Assembly: GCF_000427825.1 (NCBI RefSeq)
Contig: NZ_ATYT01000016.1
Coordinates: 22,094-86,093, forward strand
DNA: 64,000 nucleotides
DNA from: Thermocrispum municipale DSM 44069
GTDB lineage: Bacteria; Actinomycetota; Actinomycetes; Mycobacteriales; Pseudonocardiaceae
Direction: 5' to 3'
Shown: positions 9,939 to 18,055 of the stretch, piece by piece
Layout of the letters: each line of letters opens with the position of its first letter
How positions within the stretch are numbered: position 1 is the first letter of the stretch
Position numbers and translations under genes: made by a program
The notes under the pieces: generated by a model
The model's database searches: none
Told to the model about the DNA's origin: nothing
The model's input: only the letters and a program-made list of their open reading frames with translations

Positions 9939-11033
9939 CTAGCCGACCTTTCCCATGCTAGGCGCGGCCACCGACAATCTCCGGCTGGGGCGGTCGCGGA
10001 CCTGGGTCAACAACCGGTGCGCGGGCCGCTCGACCAGCACGGTGAGTGCCCAGCCTGCGGCCACTGCGGCGAGCATCACCACCACCAGCCGGCCCGTCCC
10101 GGAGATCCCGTTGTCGACCAGGACCCTGGCGAGGATGAAGCCGAGTTGCTGGTGCAGCAGGTAGACGCCGTAGCTGATGCCTGCCAGCCAGGTGATCGGC
10201 CGCCGCACCGCATCCGGCACCCGTTCGTCCCAGCGCGGGCAGCGCGCGGCCAACGCGATCGCGCCCACCATCACGGCCAGGGCCAGGCCGGACTCGATCT
10301 TGCGGTCGACGGTGTACGCGTACTGCCCGACGGCCAGCGCCGCCAGAACCGTCAACGTCGAGCCGGGTAGCCGTCCACGGCCCCACAGCCACAAGGCGAT
10401 GCCGAGGCCGAACAGCGCCACCCGGCCCAGGCCGGTGCCGGTGTAGAACACGGCCAGGATTCCGGTCAGCGAATCGGGCAGCAGCCGCAGCGGCAGCACC
10501 GTGACCGGTGCCACCACCAGTCCGAGGGCAAGACCGCGGACGCCTGCGCCCCCGCGTCGGAACCACCACACCGCCGCGGCGACGAACGCGGTGACCTGCA
10601 CCGGGAGCGTCCAGTGGGCGTTGTCGAGATACACCGGATGGGGATGCCATCCCTGCGTCATGGTCAAGTTCGCCACCAGGTCGCCGAACGTCCACTCCCG
10701 CCAGTTCCAGCGATCCGGGTCGGCGTTGAACCGCGGGATGGCTTACGAGCCGATCGCGTAGATCACCACCACCGCGGTCAGATAGGCCGGGAGGAGCCTG
10801 GCGAGCCGGTTGCGCAGCCAACGGCCCGGGTTGCCCCGCCGGATGGTTTCGCACGCGAAGTAGGCGGAGACGATCATCAGCGCGGCGGCGCCGAACTGCG
10901 GAGCGACGACGAAGGGGTATCCGCCCAGTTCGGGGTGCAGGACCGGCCCGAGGTCCGTGACGTGGCCGAGCAGGACCGCGAACACCGCGACAACGCGGAT
11001 CAGGTCCCAGTCGAGCCTGCGGCGGGTGGTCAT
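9939..11033 (-). pseudogene. Acyltransferase 3 family membrane protein, interrupted by an in-frame TAA
   Basis: Two open stretches (11033-10746 and 10742-9939) lie in the same frame, separated by one TAA at codon 97 (10743-10745). The first carries the family start RLDWDLIRVVAVFAVLLGHV and an active-site-like histidine. After the stop, reading continues without a gap (AIPRFNADPDRWNWREW, then TFGDLVANLTMTQ) into multiple membrane helices and ends with SYGVYLLHQQLG and WALTVLVERPAHRLL. The whole would be a normal ~364-residue multi-pass O-acyltransferase. It is a nonsense-interrupted gene, a sequencing error, or possibly readthrough. The ATG is MTTRRRLDW. It is divergent from the MBL-fold gene. 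Confidence 0.85.
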
Positions 11034-11115
11034 GGGGTCGCCACGGTAGGGGGTGTGATCACCCTGACCACGGGCGGGGTGGAGCCCGGTGTGCCACACG
11101 TCATAACCTGCACGC

Positions 11116-11793
11116 ATGCGGATCAGTGAGGACTACACCGGGCACGTCGAGCCTGGCGGGGATGCCCAGCGGCGCACGCTTGCCGCGCTCACCATCACCA
11201 AGCTGTCGGTCGGCCCGATGGACAACAACACCTATTTGTTGGTCGACCGGGACAGCGGTGAGGCGCTGCTGATCGACGCGGCGAACGACCCGGATCGGAT
11301 CTCCGACCTGATCGGCTACGACCGGGAACGTCCCACGCTGCGCACCGTGGTGACCACCCACCAGCATCAGGACCACTGGCAGGCGCTCGGCGCAGTCGCC
11401 GGGGCCAACGGCGCGAACACCGCAGCCCACCCGCTCGACGCCGACCCGCTACCCGTCCCGCCGGACTTCCTGCTCGAGCACGGCGACAAGATCTCGGTCG
11501 GCTCGTGCGAGCTCGAGGTCATTCACCTGCGTGGCCACACGCCGGGTTCGATCGCTCTGCTGTACCGCGACCCGGAGGGGCACCCGCACCTGTTCACCGG
11601 TGACTCGCTGTTCCCCGGCGGTGTCGGCAAGACGACGAGTCCGGAGAACTTCAAGCAGTTGATGACCGACGTCGAGGAGCGGGTGTTCAACGTGTTGCCC
11701 GACGAGACGTGGTTCTACCCGGGGCACGGCGACGACTCCACGCTCGGCGCGGAGCGGCCGAAGCTGAAGGAGTGGTGGGAGCGCGGCTGGTGA
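11116..11793 (+). CDS. MBL-fold metallo-hydrolase (Rv1637c-like)
   Basis: A 225-residue metallo-beta-lactamase-fold hydrolase with the dinuclear metal motif THQHQDH (H82, H84, D86, H87), the third-histidine segment LRGHTPGS, the bridging aspartate in TGDSLFPGG and a final histidine in YPGHGDDS. Members near glyoxalase II hydrolyse thioesters, but the substrate is unknown. The M. tuberculosis homologue Rv1637c likewise lies beside uvrA, so this is conserved backbone. The start ATG is 82 bp from the divergent acyltransferase start. Confidence 0.88.
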   Translation: MRISEDYTGHVEPGGDAQRRTLAALTITKLSVGPMDNNTYLLVDRDSGEALLIDAANDPDRISDLIGYDRERPTLRTVVTTHQHQDHWQALGAVAGANGANTAAHPLDADPLPVPPDFLLEHGDKISVGSCELEVIHLRGHTPGSIALLYRDPEGHPHLFTGDSLFPGGVGKTTSPENFKQLMTDVEERVFNVLPDETWFYPGHGDDSTLGAERPKLKEWWERGW

Positions 11794-11806
11794 GCGCAGG
11801 CGGCCG

Positions 11807-12295
11807 CTAGTCGTCGTCGTCGTCCTCGGCTTCGGTTTTCGTGCTGCTGACGGGCTCGCCGTCCCGGCAGCTGAGGTGCATCTCCACCCGCAGCTCGTCC
11901 GACTCGAAGCGAACCCGCGCTCCCCCGTCGCTGCGCTCGTCGACGTCGTCCAGTTCGAACCCTTGCGCGGGCACCGTCTGCACCAGCTCGAACGGCGAGC
12001 ACCGCACGACCACGTTGCCGCCGCGGCTGGTGAACGACTTCGTCGCCGGCTTCTTCGACGGCGGAGGTGATGACGGCCGGGTGGTGCGGGTCGGCTCCCC
12101 TGCGGGCGGAACGTCCGACGGCGGTGGCGCGGCCAGGCGCTGGTCGACCTCTTCCGCCGACAGCGGCTGCTGCGGCGAAGCGACGATCCCGCTGCCGATG
12201 GCCCCGACGGCCACCACACCGATCAGCGTGGCCGCGCCTGCGGCGAGCAGCCAGGCCAGGACCACGCCGACGATCCGCGTCTTCTTCTCCGCCAC
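11807..12295 (-). CDS. Membrane-anchored protein of unknown function with acidic tail
   Basis: A 162-residue protein with an N-terminal membrane anchor (RIVGVVLAWLLAAGAATLIG, ~7-35), a Pro/Ser/Thr linker (~48-85), a small beta-rich extracellular domain (~88-150) with two cysteines (VVRCSPF and HLSCRDG) that could form a disulfide, and an acidic tail ending in five Asp. I do not recognise the function. It starts with GTG. Its upstream region (12314-12362) is nearly identical to the promoter of the response regulator at 18139, so the two may once have been divergent partners controlled together. Confidence 0.75.
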   Translation of the reverse strand: MAEKKTRIVGVVLAWLLAAGAATLIGVVAVGAIGSGIVASPQQPLSAEEVDQRLAAPPPSDVPPAGEPTRTTRPSSPPPSKKPATKSFTSRGGNVVVRCSPFELVQTVPAQGFELDDVDERSDGGARVRFESDELRVEMHLSCRDGEPVSSTKTEAEDDDDD

Positions 12296-12313
12296 TCTTC
12301 CAGCATGGCGCAG

Positions 12314-12478
12314 CCGGGTTAAGGCCGCGCTATGACAGTCCCATCACACGGTTGTCGACGCCGTCGTCGACGCGCGGAAGCCCCGGGTACGGCCAGGCGG
12401 GGCTCGTCGCGCACGACCTCGCCGTCCGGGCAGCGCTGATCCGCTGCCCACCCGAGTGGGCACGCCGTCGCGTCGGCG
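12314..12478 (+). repeat. Left direct repeat: relic of regulator promoter and first ~31 codons
   Basis: Positions 12314-12362 align without gaps to 18056-18104 with 43 of 49 bases identical. Further on, GCGCTGATCCGC (12433-12444) equals 18184-18195, and 12458-12478 is a 21-base exact match to 18211-18231. Translated in the regulator frame, the relic reads LVAHDLAVRAALIR, resembling the regulator's IEDDAAIRAALIRGL. The match stops at 12478, one base before the stop codon of the hydrolase gene. This is a degraded copy of the 5' end of the OmpR-family gene. Confidence 0.8.
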
Positions 12479-13327
12479 TCACCGGGTCGGCAGCCCGTCG
12501 GCGAACGCCGCGATCGCCTGCGCCACCTCGTGCGGCCGGTCCTCAGCCAGAAAATGTCCACCCCCTGCGATGCGGTGCCGGCGCGCGCCGGGAATCGCGG
12601 CGGCGAGCCGGTCCGCCACCGTCGGCGGCAGCCAGCGGTCCTCCTCGCCCCACAGCACCAGGGTCGGAACGGCGACGCTCGCCAGCCGGGACACCGCCTC
12701 GGCCGTGTCCGTGTGCTGCACCGCCTCCACCTGGTCGACCCACCGCTGCTGCCCGCCGGCGCCGGCCCACGGTCGCAGGTAGCCCGCGAGCACCTCGGGC
12801 GACATGGGGTTGTGCGTCGCGGTGCGCAGCCGCGTGGCGATCAGGTCGGTGAAGGCGTCGTTCGGCATGGTGCGGTATGCCTCGGGATAGCGCTGCTGGT
12901 GCTCGGTGAACGGCGTGTTCCACGGCCCGATCACCGCCGCGTCCATGAGCACCAGCGCTCGCGCAGGCACCCCCTCGACCAAGTGCGCCCGCGCGGTGAT
13001 CCCGCCGCCGATGTCGTGCCCCACCAGCACCGCATCGGTCACCCCCCAGTGCTCCACGAGCTCGGCCAGCGCGCGAGCCTGCCGGGCGATCGTCGGCCGG
13101 ACCCCGGGATCGGCGCTCGAATCCCCGAATCCGAGCAGGTCCCACACGTGGACCCGGTGCGTCGCGGCCAGCGCAGGCACGACCGAGCGCCACAGGAACG
13201 ACCAGGCAGGGGTGCCGTGCGTGAGCACCACGGGCGGGCCGTCGCCGACGACCCCGGCGGCGACCTCGCCGTCGGTGAGTCGGACCCGATCCGGCAGGTG
13301 CCAGCCCTCGGTGGTGGTCATGTCCAT
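12479..13327 (-). CDS. Alpha/beta hydrolase, haloalkane-dehalogenase/epoxide-hydrolase-like
   Basis: A 282-residue hydrolase with oxyanion motif LTHGTPAWSF (~35-44), nucleophile elbow VGHDIGGG with Asp105 as nucleophile, the acid region WGEEDRW and the catalytic histidine in GGGHFLAEDRP. An aspartate nucleophile points to haloalkane/haloacid dehalogenases or epoxide hydrolases rather than esterases; which one is not decidable here. It is divergent from a TetR gene with overlapping palindromes between them, so it is the likely regulated target. Its stop codon sits at the edge of the duplicated regulator fragment. Confidence 0.82.
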   Translation of the reverse strand: MDMTTTEGWHLPDRVRLTDGEVAAGVVGDGPPVVLTHGTPAWSFLWRSVVPALAATHRVHVWDLLGFGDSSADPGVRPTIARQARALAELVEHWGVTDAVLVGHDIGGGITARAHLVEGVPARALVLMDAAVIGPWNTPFTEHQQRYPEAYRTMPNDAFTDLIATRLRTATHNPMSPEVLAGYLRPWAGAGGQQRWVDQVEAVQHTDTAEAVSRLASVAVPTLVLWGEEDRWLPPTVADRLAAAIPGARRHRIAGGGHFLAEDRPHEVAQAIAAFADGLPTR

Positions 13328-13345
13328 CCCTCCTCCGCCCTACGC

Positions 13346-13371
13346 TGACATAGTTGTCAGACAACTGACAA
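13346..13371. promoter_or_regulatory. Probable TetR operator (overlapping palindromes)
   Basis: AGTTGTC-A-GACAACT is a perfect 15-bp palindrome at 13352-13366. TTGTCAG and CTGACAA form a second inverted repeat (13354-13371), and TGACA/TGTCA a third (13346-13359). They lie in the 62-bp gap between the divergent hydrolase and TetR genes, where a TetR dimer would repress both. Confidence 0.75.
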
Positions 13372-13389
13372 CCCTGTTAGTTTCCTGCT

Positions 13390-13986
13390 GTGAAGTCCAC
13401 GTTCGTCGAGCAGGCGCGCCGAGCGCAGATCGTCGGAGCCGCCGTCACCACGCTGGCGGAGCTCGGCTACGCCGCCGCGTCGGTGGGCCGCATCGCCCAG
13501 CGGATCGGGATCAGCCGACCGCTGATCCACTACCACTTCCGCAGCCGCGAGGCACTGATCGAGGCCGTCCTCGATCACATCTACGCGGCCGGCTACGCGG
13601 CGGTCCGGCCGAGCATCGACCGGGCGGGCACCGCGCCGGAACGGCTGGCGGCGTTCATCACCGGCAGCGTCGCCTTCTATCGGGAGCATCCCGACTACAT
13701 CCGCGCGCTCGAGGAGATCGTGCACGGCACCCGCGCCGCCGACTGGCAACCGGTTCGAGCCCGGGAGGATCGCGAGATCGACGCGCTCGCCACCGTCCTT
13801 CGCGCAGGGCAGGAGGCCGGCGAGCTCGGCTCCTTCGACGCCACCGTCATGGCCCGCACCGTCCGCCACGCGCTCAACGGTCTGCTCGACGCCTGGCACC
13901 GGGACCCCGCGCTCGACCTCGACCACTACACCGGCGAGCTGCTGCGGCTGTTCCGGGCCGCGACCACGAAGGGCGGGGACACATGA
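13390..13986 (+). CDS. TetR/AcrR family transcriptional regulator
   Basis: A 198-residue repressor. The N-terminal HTH (residues ~10-56) shows the TetR pattern IVGAAVTTLAELGYAAASV, then RIAQRIGISRPLIHYHFRSRE. The C-terminal ligand/dimer domain is variable. The GTG at 13390 is the first codon after the palindromic operator. The stop overlaps the ATG of the downstream membrane-protein gene by four bases (ATGA), so they form one transcript. It likely represses itself and the divergent hydrolase; the ligand is unknown. Confidence 0.9.
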   Translation: MKSTFVEQARRAQIVGAAVTTLAELGYAAASVGRIAQRIGISRPLIHYHFRSREALIEAVLDHIYAAGYAAVRPSIDRAGTAPERLAAFITGSVAFYREHPDYIRALEEIVHGTRAADWQPVRAREDREIDALATVLRAGQEAGELGSFDATVMARTVRHALNGLLDAWHRDPALDLDHYTGELLRLFRAATTKGGDT

Positions 13987-15016
13987 TGATGTCCGTCGAC
14001 CGAGCCGAGCGCACGACCACCGGCAACCGCAAAGCGGCGTGGTCCCTCGTCGTGATCACGCCGCTGGCCGCCGAGCTGACGTTCGGATCCACCCCGTTGC
14101 GGATGGCATACCTGGTCCTGCTGTGGGTACCGATCTACGGCGCCGGTGTGCTGCTGATCCGCGAGCTGGTGCGCCGCGCGGGCGCGGATGGCCGAGCATT
14201 CTGCTGCTCGGGATCGCGTACGGGATGCTCGAGGACGGGATCGGGCTGCAGGCGCTCACCAGTCCACGGCTCTACGATGCGGCCGAGTGGGGAATGCGTG
14301 TGGGCGGTGTGAACCTCGCGTACTGGGAGGCCACCGCGATCTATCACACGGTGTTCTCGGTGGCGATCCCGATCGCGCTGACCGAGCTGTCGTTCTCTTC
14401 CCACGGACGACGGCCGTACCTGCGCACCGGCGGCCTGGTCCTGACCGCGACGGTGACCGCCCTCGGCGTTGCGGTGCTGCGGTTCACCGTCCCGGTCGCG
14501 CAGGACCCCGGCTATCAGGCCCCGCTGCCGTTCGTCCTGGCCGTGGTCGTCGCTGTGCTGGTGCTGGGTGTGGTGGCGTTGCGGCTGCTGCCGCGGACCG
14601 GTGGGAGACCCACCACTCGCCCGGTGGCGCGTCCCGCGTGGTGGTATCTCGGCTCGTTCGTGGCAGTGCTCGCCTTCCTGGCGCTGAGCCATCCGATGTT
14701 CGGCGCCGAGCAGCCGGCGTTCACCCGGGGCGACACCGTCGCCATCCCCATGGCAGCAGTTGTCCTGCTGACCGTGGGCGCCGTACTGATGCTGCGCAGC
14801 GCCGGGAGCTCCACCGGGTGGACACCTCGGCACACGCTGGCCGTCGCCGGTGGAGCGCTCGTCGGGCACGGCGTCGCCGGGCTGGCCATCACGGCGTTCG
14901 TCGAGCGCACGCTCGCAGACCGGGTCGGCTTGGCGGTGCTCACCGTGCTGACCGCCGTCGTCTTCGTCCTGCTCGACCGTCGGCTCGCCGCCACTACAAC
15001 GACCCCGGCAGACTGA
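13983..15016 (+). pseudogene. Multi-pass membrane protein, frameshifted
   Basis: The first ~67 codons (MMMSVDRAERTTTGN, then helices through GVLLIRELVRRAGA) are in one frame. From about 14195 the protein continues in another frame as WPSILLLGIAYGMLEDGIG, then many hydrophobic helices to 15016. Restoring one missing base around 14186-14195 would give RRAGRGWPSILLLG and a single ~344-residue protein with about 10 membrane segments. It is translationally coupled to the TetR gene. I do not recognise the family. It may be a recent pseudogene or a sequence error. Confidence 0.75.
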
Positions 15017-15029
15017 GCGGGCGCCGTCG

Positions 15030-15860
15030 TCACCCTTCGCCCGTGAGACGCACGCTGAGCTCCCACAGCGCCTGCTGGACGTCCTCCCGATAAGCGTCGG
15101 GGTGCGCCTGCGCCTCGACGGCCCGGTTGTAGAAGCGTCCCGTCACACCGGCGAGGGCGGGGTCCAGGATGAGACGAAGCGTGGCGTCCACGCCGACGTC
15201 GAGGGAGTCGATGCTGTGGCCGACCGACTGCAGCACCATCTTGGTCGGCATGTAGGTGGCCGGGTGGAGGCTGTTGACGGTGATCCGTGCCGGGTCGAGC
15301 CGCTTCGCGAGCGCCAGGCCGTAGGTGATGAGCGCGAGCTTCGACTGCCCATAGGCGCGCCACCCGTCGTACCCGTGTGCGAGGGTCGGGTCGGCGAGGT
15401 CGATGGGGCTCTGACCGATGGATGCCACGTGGACGACCCGTGCCGGAGCCCCGGCGTCCAGCAGCGGCAACAGTCGCTGCGTGAGCACGAACGGGGCGAG
15501 ATAGTTGACCGCGAACCGCAGCTCGTTGCCGTCCACGGTGAGGTGACGCCCGGTGCCGTCCGGCTCGCCCGCGCCGACGCCGGCGTTGTTGACGAGCACG
15601 GTGACGTGATCGGTGAGGGCGGCGACATCGTCGGCCAGGCGGCGCACCTGCGCCAGCTCGCCGAGGTCGGCGCGGACGGTGTCGATCGCAGCGGGCTGGG
15701 CGGCCAGCTCCGCGCGCAGGACGTCGAGACGGCGTTCGCTGCGGCCGTGCAGGACGAGACGGGTACCCGGGTCTGCGGCGAGGCGGAGCGCGAGCGCTCG
15801 GCCCAGCCCGTCGGTGGCCCCGGTGAGGACGACAACGCGGTCGCTGGTCGGCTCAGACAT
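15030..15860 (-). CDS. Short-chain dehydrogenase/reductase (retinol-dehydrogenase-like)
   Basis: A 276-residue SDR with cofactor motif TGATDGLG (~14-21), VLVNNAGVG, catalytic serine region HVASIGQSP, and active site YGQSK (Y-x-x-x-K). Arg in HGRSERR after the second strand suggests NADPH preference. The layout resembles retinol dehydrogenase/protochlorophyllide-reductase-like SDRs. The ATG start sits eight bases inside the end of the upstream TetR gene, so the two are co-transcribed leftwards. The substrate is unknown. Confidence 0.87.
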   Translation of the reverse strand: MSEPTSDRVVVLTGATDGLGRALALRLAADPGTRLVLHGRSERRLDVLRAELAAQPAAIDTVRADLGELAQVRRLADDVAALTDHVTVLVNNAGVGAGEPDGTGRHLTVDGNELRFAVNYLAPFVLTQRLLPLLDAGAPARVVHVASIGQSPIDLADPTLAHGYDGWRAYGQSKLALITYGLALAKRLDPARITVNSLHPATYMPTKMVLQSVGHSIDSLDVGVDATLRLILDPALAGVTGRFYNRAVEAQAHPDAYREDVQQALWELSVRLTGEG

Positions 15861-16476
15861 GAGTGCTCCCGATGCGGCTGGACGGGTCGGGGTTGGTGAA
15901 CGTGGAGGTGAGCAGGTCCCGGAGCGCGACGAGGTCCGCCTCACCCCAGGGCCGGTTGGTGGCGAGCACCCGGTACCAGATCACCCCGAAGACCACGTCG
16001 GCCACCAGCTCGTCGGCGACAGGCGGCGCGTCTCCCCTGCGCCGGGCACGCTGCAGCAGCTCGGCGAGGGCGGCACGTCGCCGGTCCAGGAAGCCCTCCC
16101 GGAACCGGCTCGCGAACTGGGAGTCGACCTGCGCCTCGGCCATCAGGCTGCGCAGCGCCTGAGCCACCCCCGGCACGCCGAGCAAGGCGAACGAGTCGCG
16201 GAGGAACTGCTCCAGGTCCGCCCGGAAGGACCCGCGGTCGGCGACGGACACGTGCAGCTCCGCTTTCGTCGCGAGCGCCTCGAGCAGCACGTCGGCCTTC
16301 GTGGGCCACCACCGGTACACCGTCTGCTTGCCGACCCCAGCACGCGCAGCGATGCCTTCGACGGTGAGCGCGCGGTAGCCCTCGTCACGGGTGAGCTCGA
16401 AGGTGGCGGTGAGGATCGCCAGGCGTGACTGCTCGCTGCGCTTGCGACCCCGGCGTGGCGCGTGCGGCTCTGTCAT
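15853..16476 (-). CDS. TetR/AcrR family transcriptional regulator
   Basis: A 207-residue repressor. After a basic N-terminus (RRGRKRSEQSR) comes the HTH at ~18-63 (ILTATFELTRDEGYRALTV, then GIAARAGVGKQTVYRWWPTK), followed by a TetR_C-type ligand domain ending in a region like WYRVLATNRPWGEADL. The ATG MTEPHAPRRG was chosen because the frame upstream overlaps the operator. It is divergent from an SDR gene and in operon with another SDR, so both are likely controlled by it. Confidence 0.9.
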   Translation of the reverse strand: MTEPHAPRRGRKRSEQSRLAILTATFELTRDEGYRALTVEGIAARAGVGKQTVYRWWPTKADVLLEALATKAELHVSVADRGSFRADLEQFLRDSFALLGVPGVAQALRSLMAEAQVDSQFASRFREGFLDRRRAALAELLQRARRRGDAPPVADELVADVVFGVIWYRVLATNRPWGEADLVALRDLLTSTFTNPDPSSRIGSTHV

Positions 16477-16486
16477 GGCGCCACTG

Positions 16487-16549
16487 TAGCAAATACGAGA
16501 CGCAGCGGTTCGTAAAAATGCTACCGTAATTTCGAACCGTAGCGTCTCG
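16487..16549. promoter_or_regulatory. Large nested inverted repeat: probable TetR operator
   Basis: A 17-base arm (16496-16512) and its partner (16533-16549) match as inverted repeats at 15 of 17 positions, with a 20-bp AT-richer spacer. Nested within, TAGCA (16487) and TGCTA (16519), plus TACGA and TCGTA, form another dyad. The element fills the 91-bp gap between the divergent TetR and SDR starts. Confidence 0.75.
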
Positions 16550-16567
16550 TGAATGGAGAGTCTGATC

Positions 16568-17275
16568 GTGATCACTGCCCTCGTGATCGGTGGCAGCTCC
16601 GGTATCGGCCTGGCCACCGCCGCCCGGCTGCACGCGGCGGGCGACACGGTCCACATCGCCGGTCGCGACGCCGCCCGGCTTCAGGCCGCCGTCGACGAGC
16701 AGCCGGGCCTGGTGCCCCATCGGCTCGACGCCGCCGACGCGCCTGCGCTCGTGTCGCTCTTGAATGAGCTGGAAACGGTGGACCGGCTGGTCGTCACGCT
16801 CAGCGGGAACACCGGAGCCGGCACGTTTGTCGACCTCGACATCGACGTGCTGCGCACCGCGTTCGAGGAGAAGTTCTGGCCTACCGTCACCGCCGTCAAA
16901 AGCGCCGTGAAGCACCTCAGCGGGCACGGCTCGATCACCCTGGTCGGCGCCGTCACCGCTCGAACCGGGATGCCGGGGACCGCGGGCATCGGTTCGCTCA
17001 ACGCCGCCGTGGAAGGACTTGTCGCACCGCTGGCCGCGGAGCTGGCGCTAATCCGGGTCAACGCCGTCTCACCCGGCTACGTGGACACCCCGTGGTGGAA
17101 CATGCTGCCTGACGCCGACCGGCGCGCCCTGTTCGATTCGGTCGCCGCCGGCCTGCCGACCCGCAGGATCGCCACCGCGGACGACGTCGCACAGGCGATC
17201 GTGCTGCTGGCCACCAACCCCAGCATGACCGGGACGATCGTCGAGGTGGACGGCGGCGCGCATCTCACCGCCTGA
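16568..17275 (+). CDS. Short-chain dehydrogenase/reductase
   Basis: A 235-residue SDR with NAD(P) motif IGGSSGIGLATA near the start, an atypical LVVTLSGNTG in place of the usual NNAG, LVGAVTARTG at the serine strand, and a C-terminal GTIVEVDGGAHL. The usual YxxxK is not evident: the segment after the serine strand reads GTAGIGSLNAAVEGL, so the tyrosine is missing. It may be a divergent or non-catalytic SDR. GTG 16568 was preferred over ATG 16553 because GGAGAG (16555-16560) is well spaced to it. It is divergent from the TetR gene. Confidence 0.82.
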   Translation: MITALVIGGSSGIGLATAARLHAAGDTVHIAGRDAARLQAAVDEQPGLVPHRLDAADAPALVSLLNELETVDRLVVTLSGNTGAGTFVDLDIDVLRTAFEEKFWPTVTAVKSAVKHLSGHGSITLVGAVTARTGMPGTAGIGSLNAAVEGLVAPLAAELALIRVNAVSPGYVDTPWWNMLPDADRRALFDSVAAGLPTRRIATADDVAQAIVLLATNPSMTGTIVEVDGGAHLTA

Positions 17276-17346
17276 CGGTCGATCCGCAGGCCGCCTCCCG
17301 CCCTCGCGCAGCGACGCAGGAGGACTGCGGCCCCGGACGGCGGTGG

Positions 17347-17973
17347 TCAGCGCACTCCGGCCAGTCGCGCCACCTCACGCACGATGCGGGCCAGGACGTC
17401 CGCACCCCACGCCGGGACGGCGTCGTCCCGCTCATCCGGATCGGTGCCGCTGACCTCGAGCATCAACCGGGCACCGTGACCAGTGCCCTCGCCGAGCGTC
17501 AAGCGCACGGCATCGCCCGGCCGGCCAGGCGCCGTCGTCAGCGCGAGGGCCCGAGGCGGTTCGACCTCGGCGACGGTGCCGAACATGACCTCGGGAGCAA
17601 CCGGCGAGCGGAACTTTTCGCCGACGGCCAGTGCGGACGGGCCGACGGCAAGGTCCCACGCGGCCTCGGCGGTGCAGATCAGCTGACGCTCGAAGCGAAG
17701 CCGCCAGCCGGTACCGGTCGTGCTGATCGTCGGCCGGTCGAGACCGAACAACTCGACGAGCTCCTCGTGCCGAGCCTCGCCGCGGTCCTCCGGCGGGGTC
17801 GGCGCGCGCCCGTCGAGCGACTCGGCAAGCCCGGCGAGGCACTGCTCCCAGCCGGTGGTGAAGCTCGCGGCACCCGGACGGTCGTCGAAGCTGTGACTGA
17901 GCACGAGGGTGGTGCCGCCCTCCTCCCGCACCTCTCCCCCACCGCGGGGTGGGTCAAGGGAGTCTCCCGCCAC
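17347..17973 (-). pseudogene. SRPBCC (AHSA1-like) protein, N-terminally truncated
   Basis: The open frame encodes the end of one SRPBCC domain (EVREEGGTTLVLSHSFDDRP) followed by a second, more complete SRPBCC-like domain (~75-208). The expected first ~90 residues of the first domain are absent. The annotated start lies in a repeat-derived stretch (MAGDSLDPPRGGG) that encodes no recognisable protein. The 5' part appears lost at the same place where the insertion-like region ends (about 18055). Function of the intact form is unknown; AHSA1-like proteins bind hydrophobic ligands or chaperones. Confidence 0.6.
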
Positions 17974-18014
17974 CTGAGGCGCCGAACCAAGGGGCGTCTC
18001 CCGCCACCTCGGGC
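17955..18014. repeat. Two ~27-bp repeats in tandem (33-bp period)
   Basis: Copies at 17955-17980 and 17988-18014 share CAAGGG, then GTCTCCCGCCACCT, then GGGC or AGGC, with few differences. They lie between the truncated SRPBCC gene and the right-hand direct repeat. They may be remnants of an extragenic repeat family; other genomic copies cannot be checked here. Confidence 0.6.
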
Positions 18015-18055
18015 ACGGCGCCGCGCCAAGGTCCGTCGCCGCTCCGGCACGCCGC

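Noticed and set aside
12479-18055. Classical transposon or integrative element
   Set aside because: No transposase, integrase or terminal inverted repeats; the flanking duplications are far longer than target-site duplications, so it is reported as an unexplained insertion.
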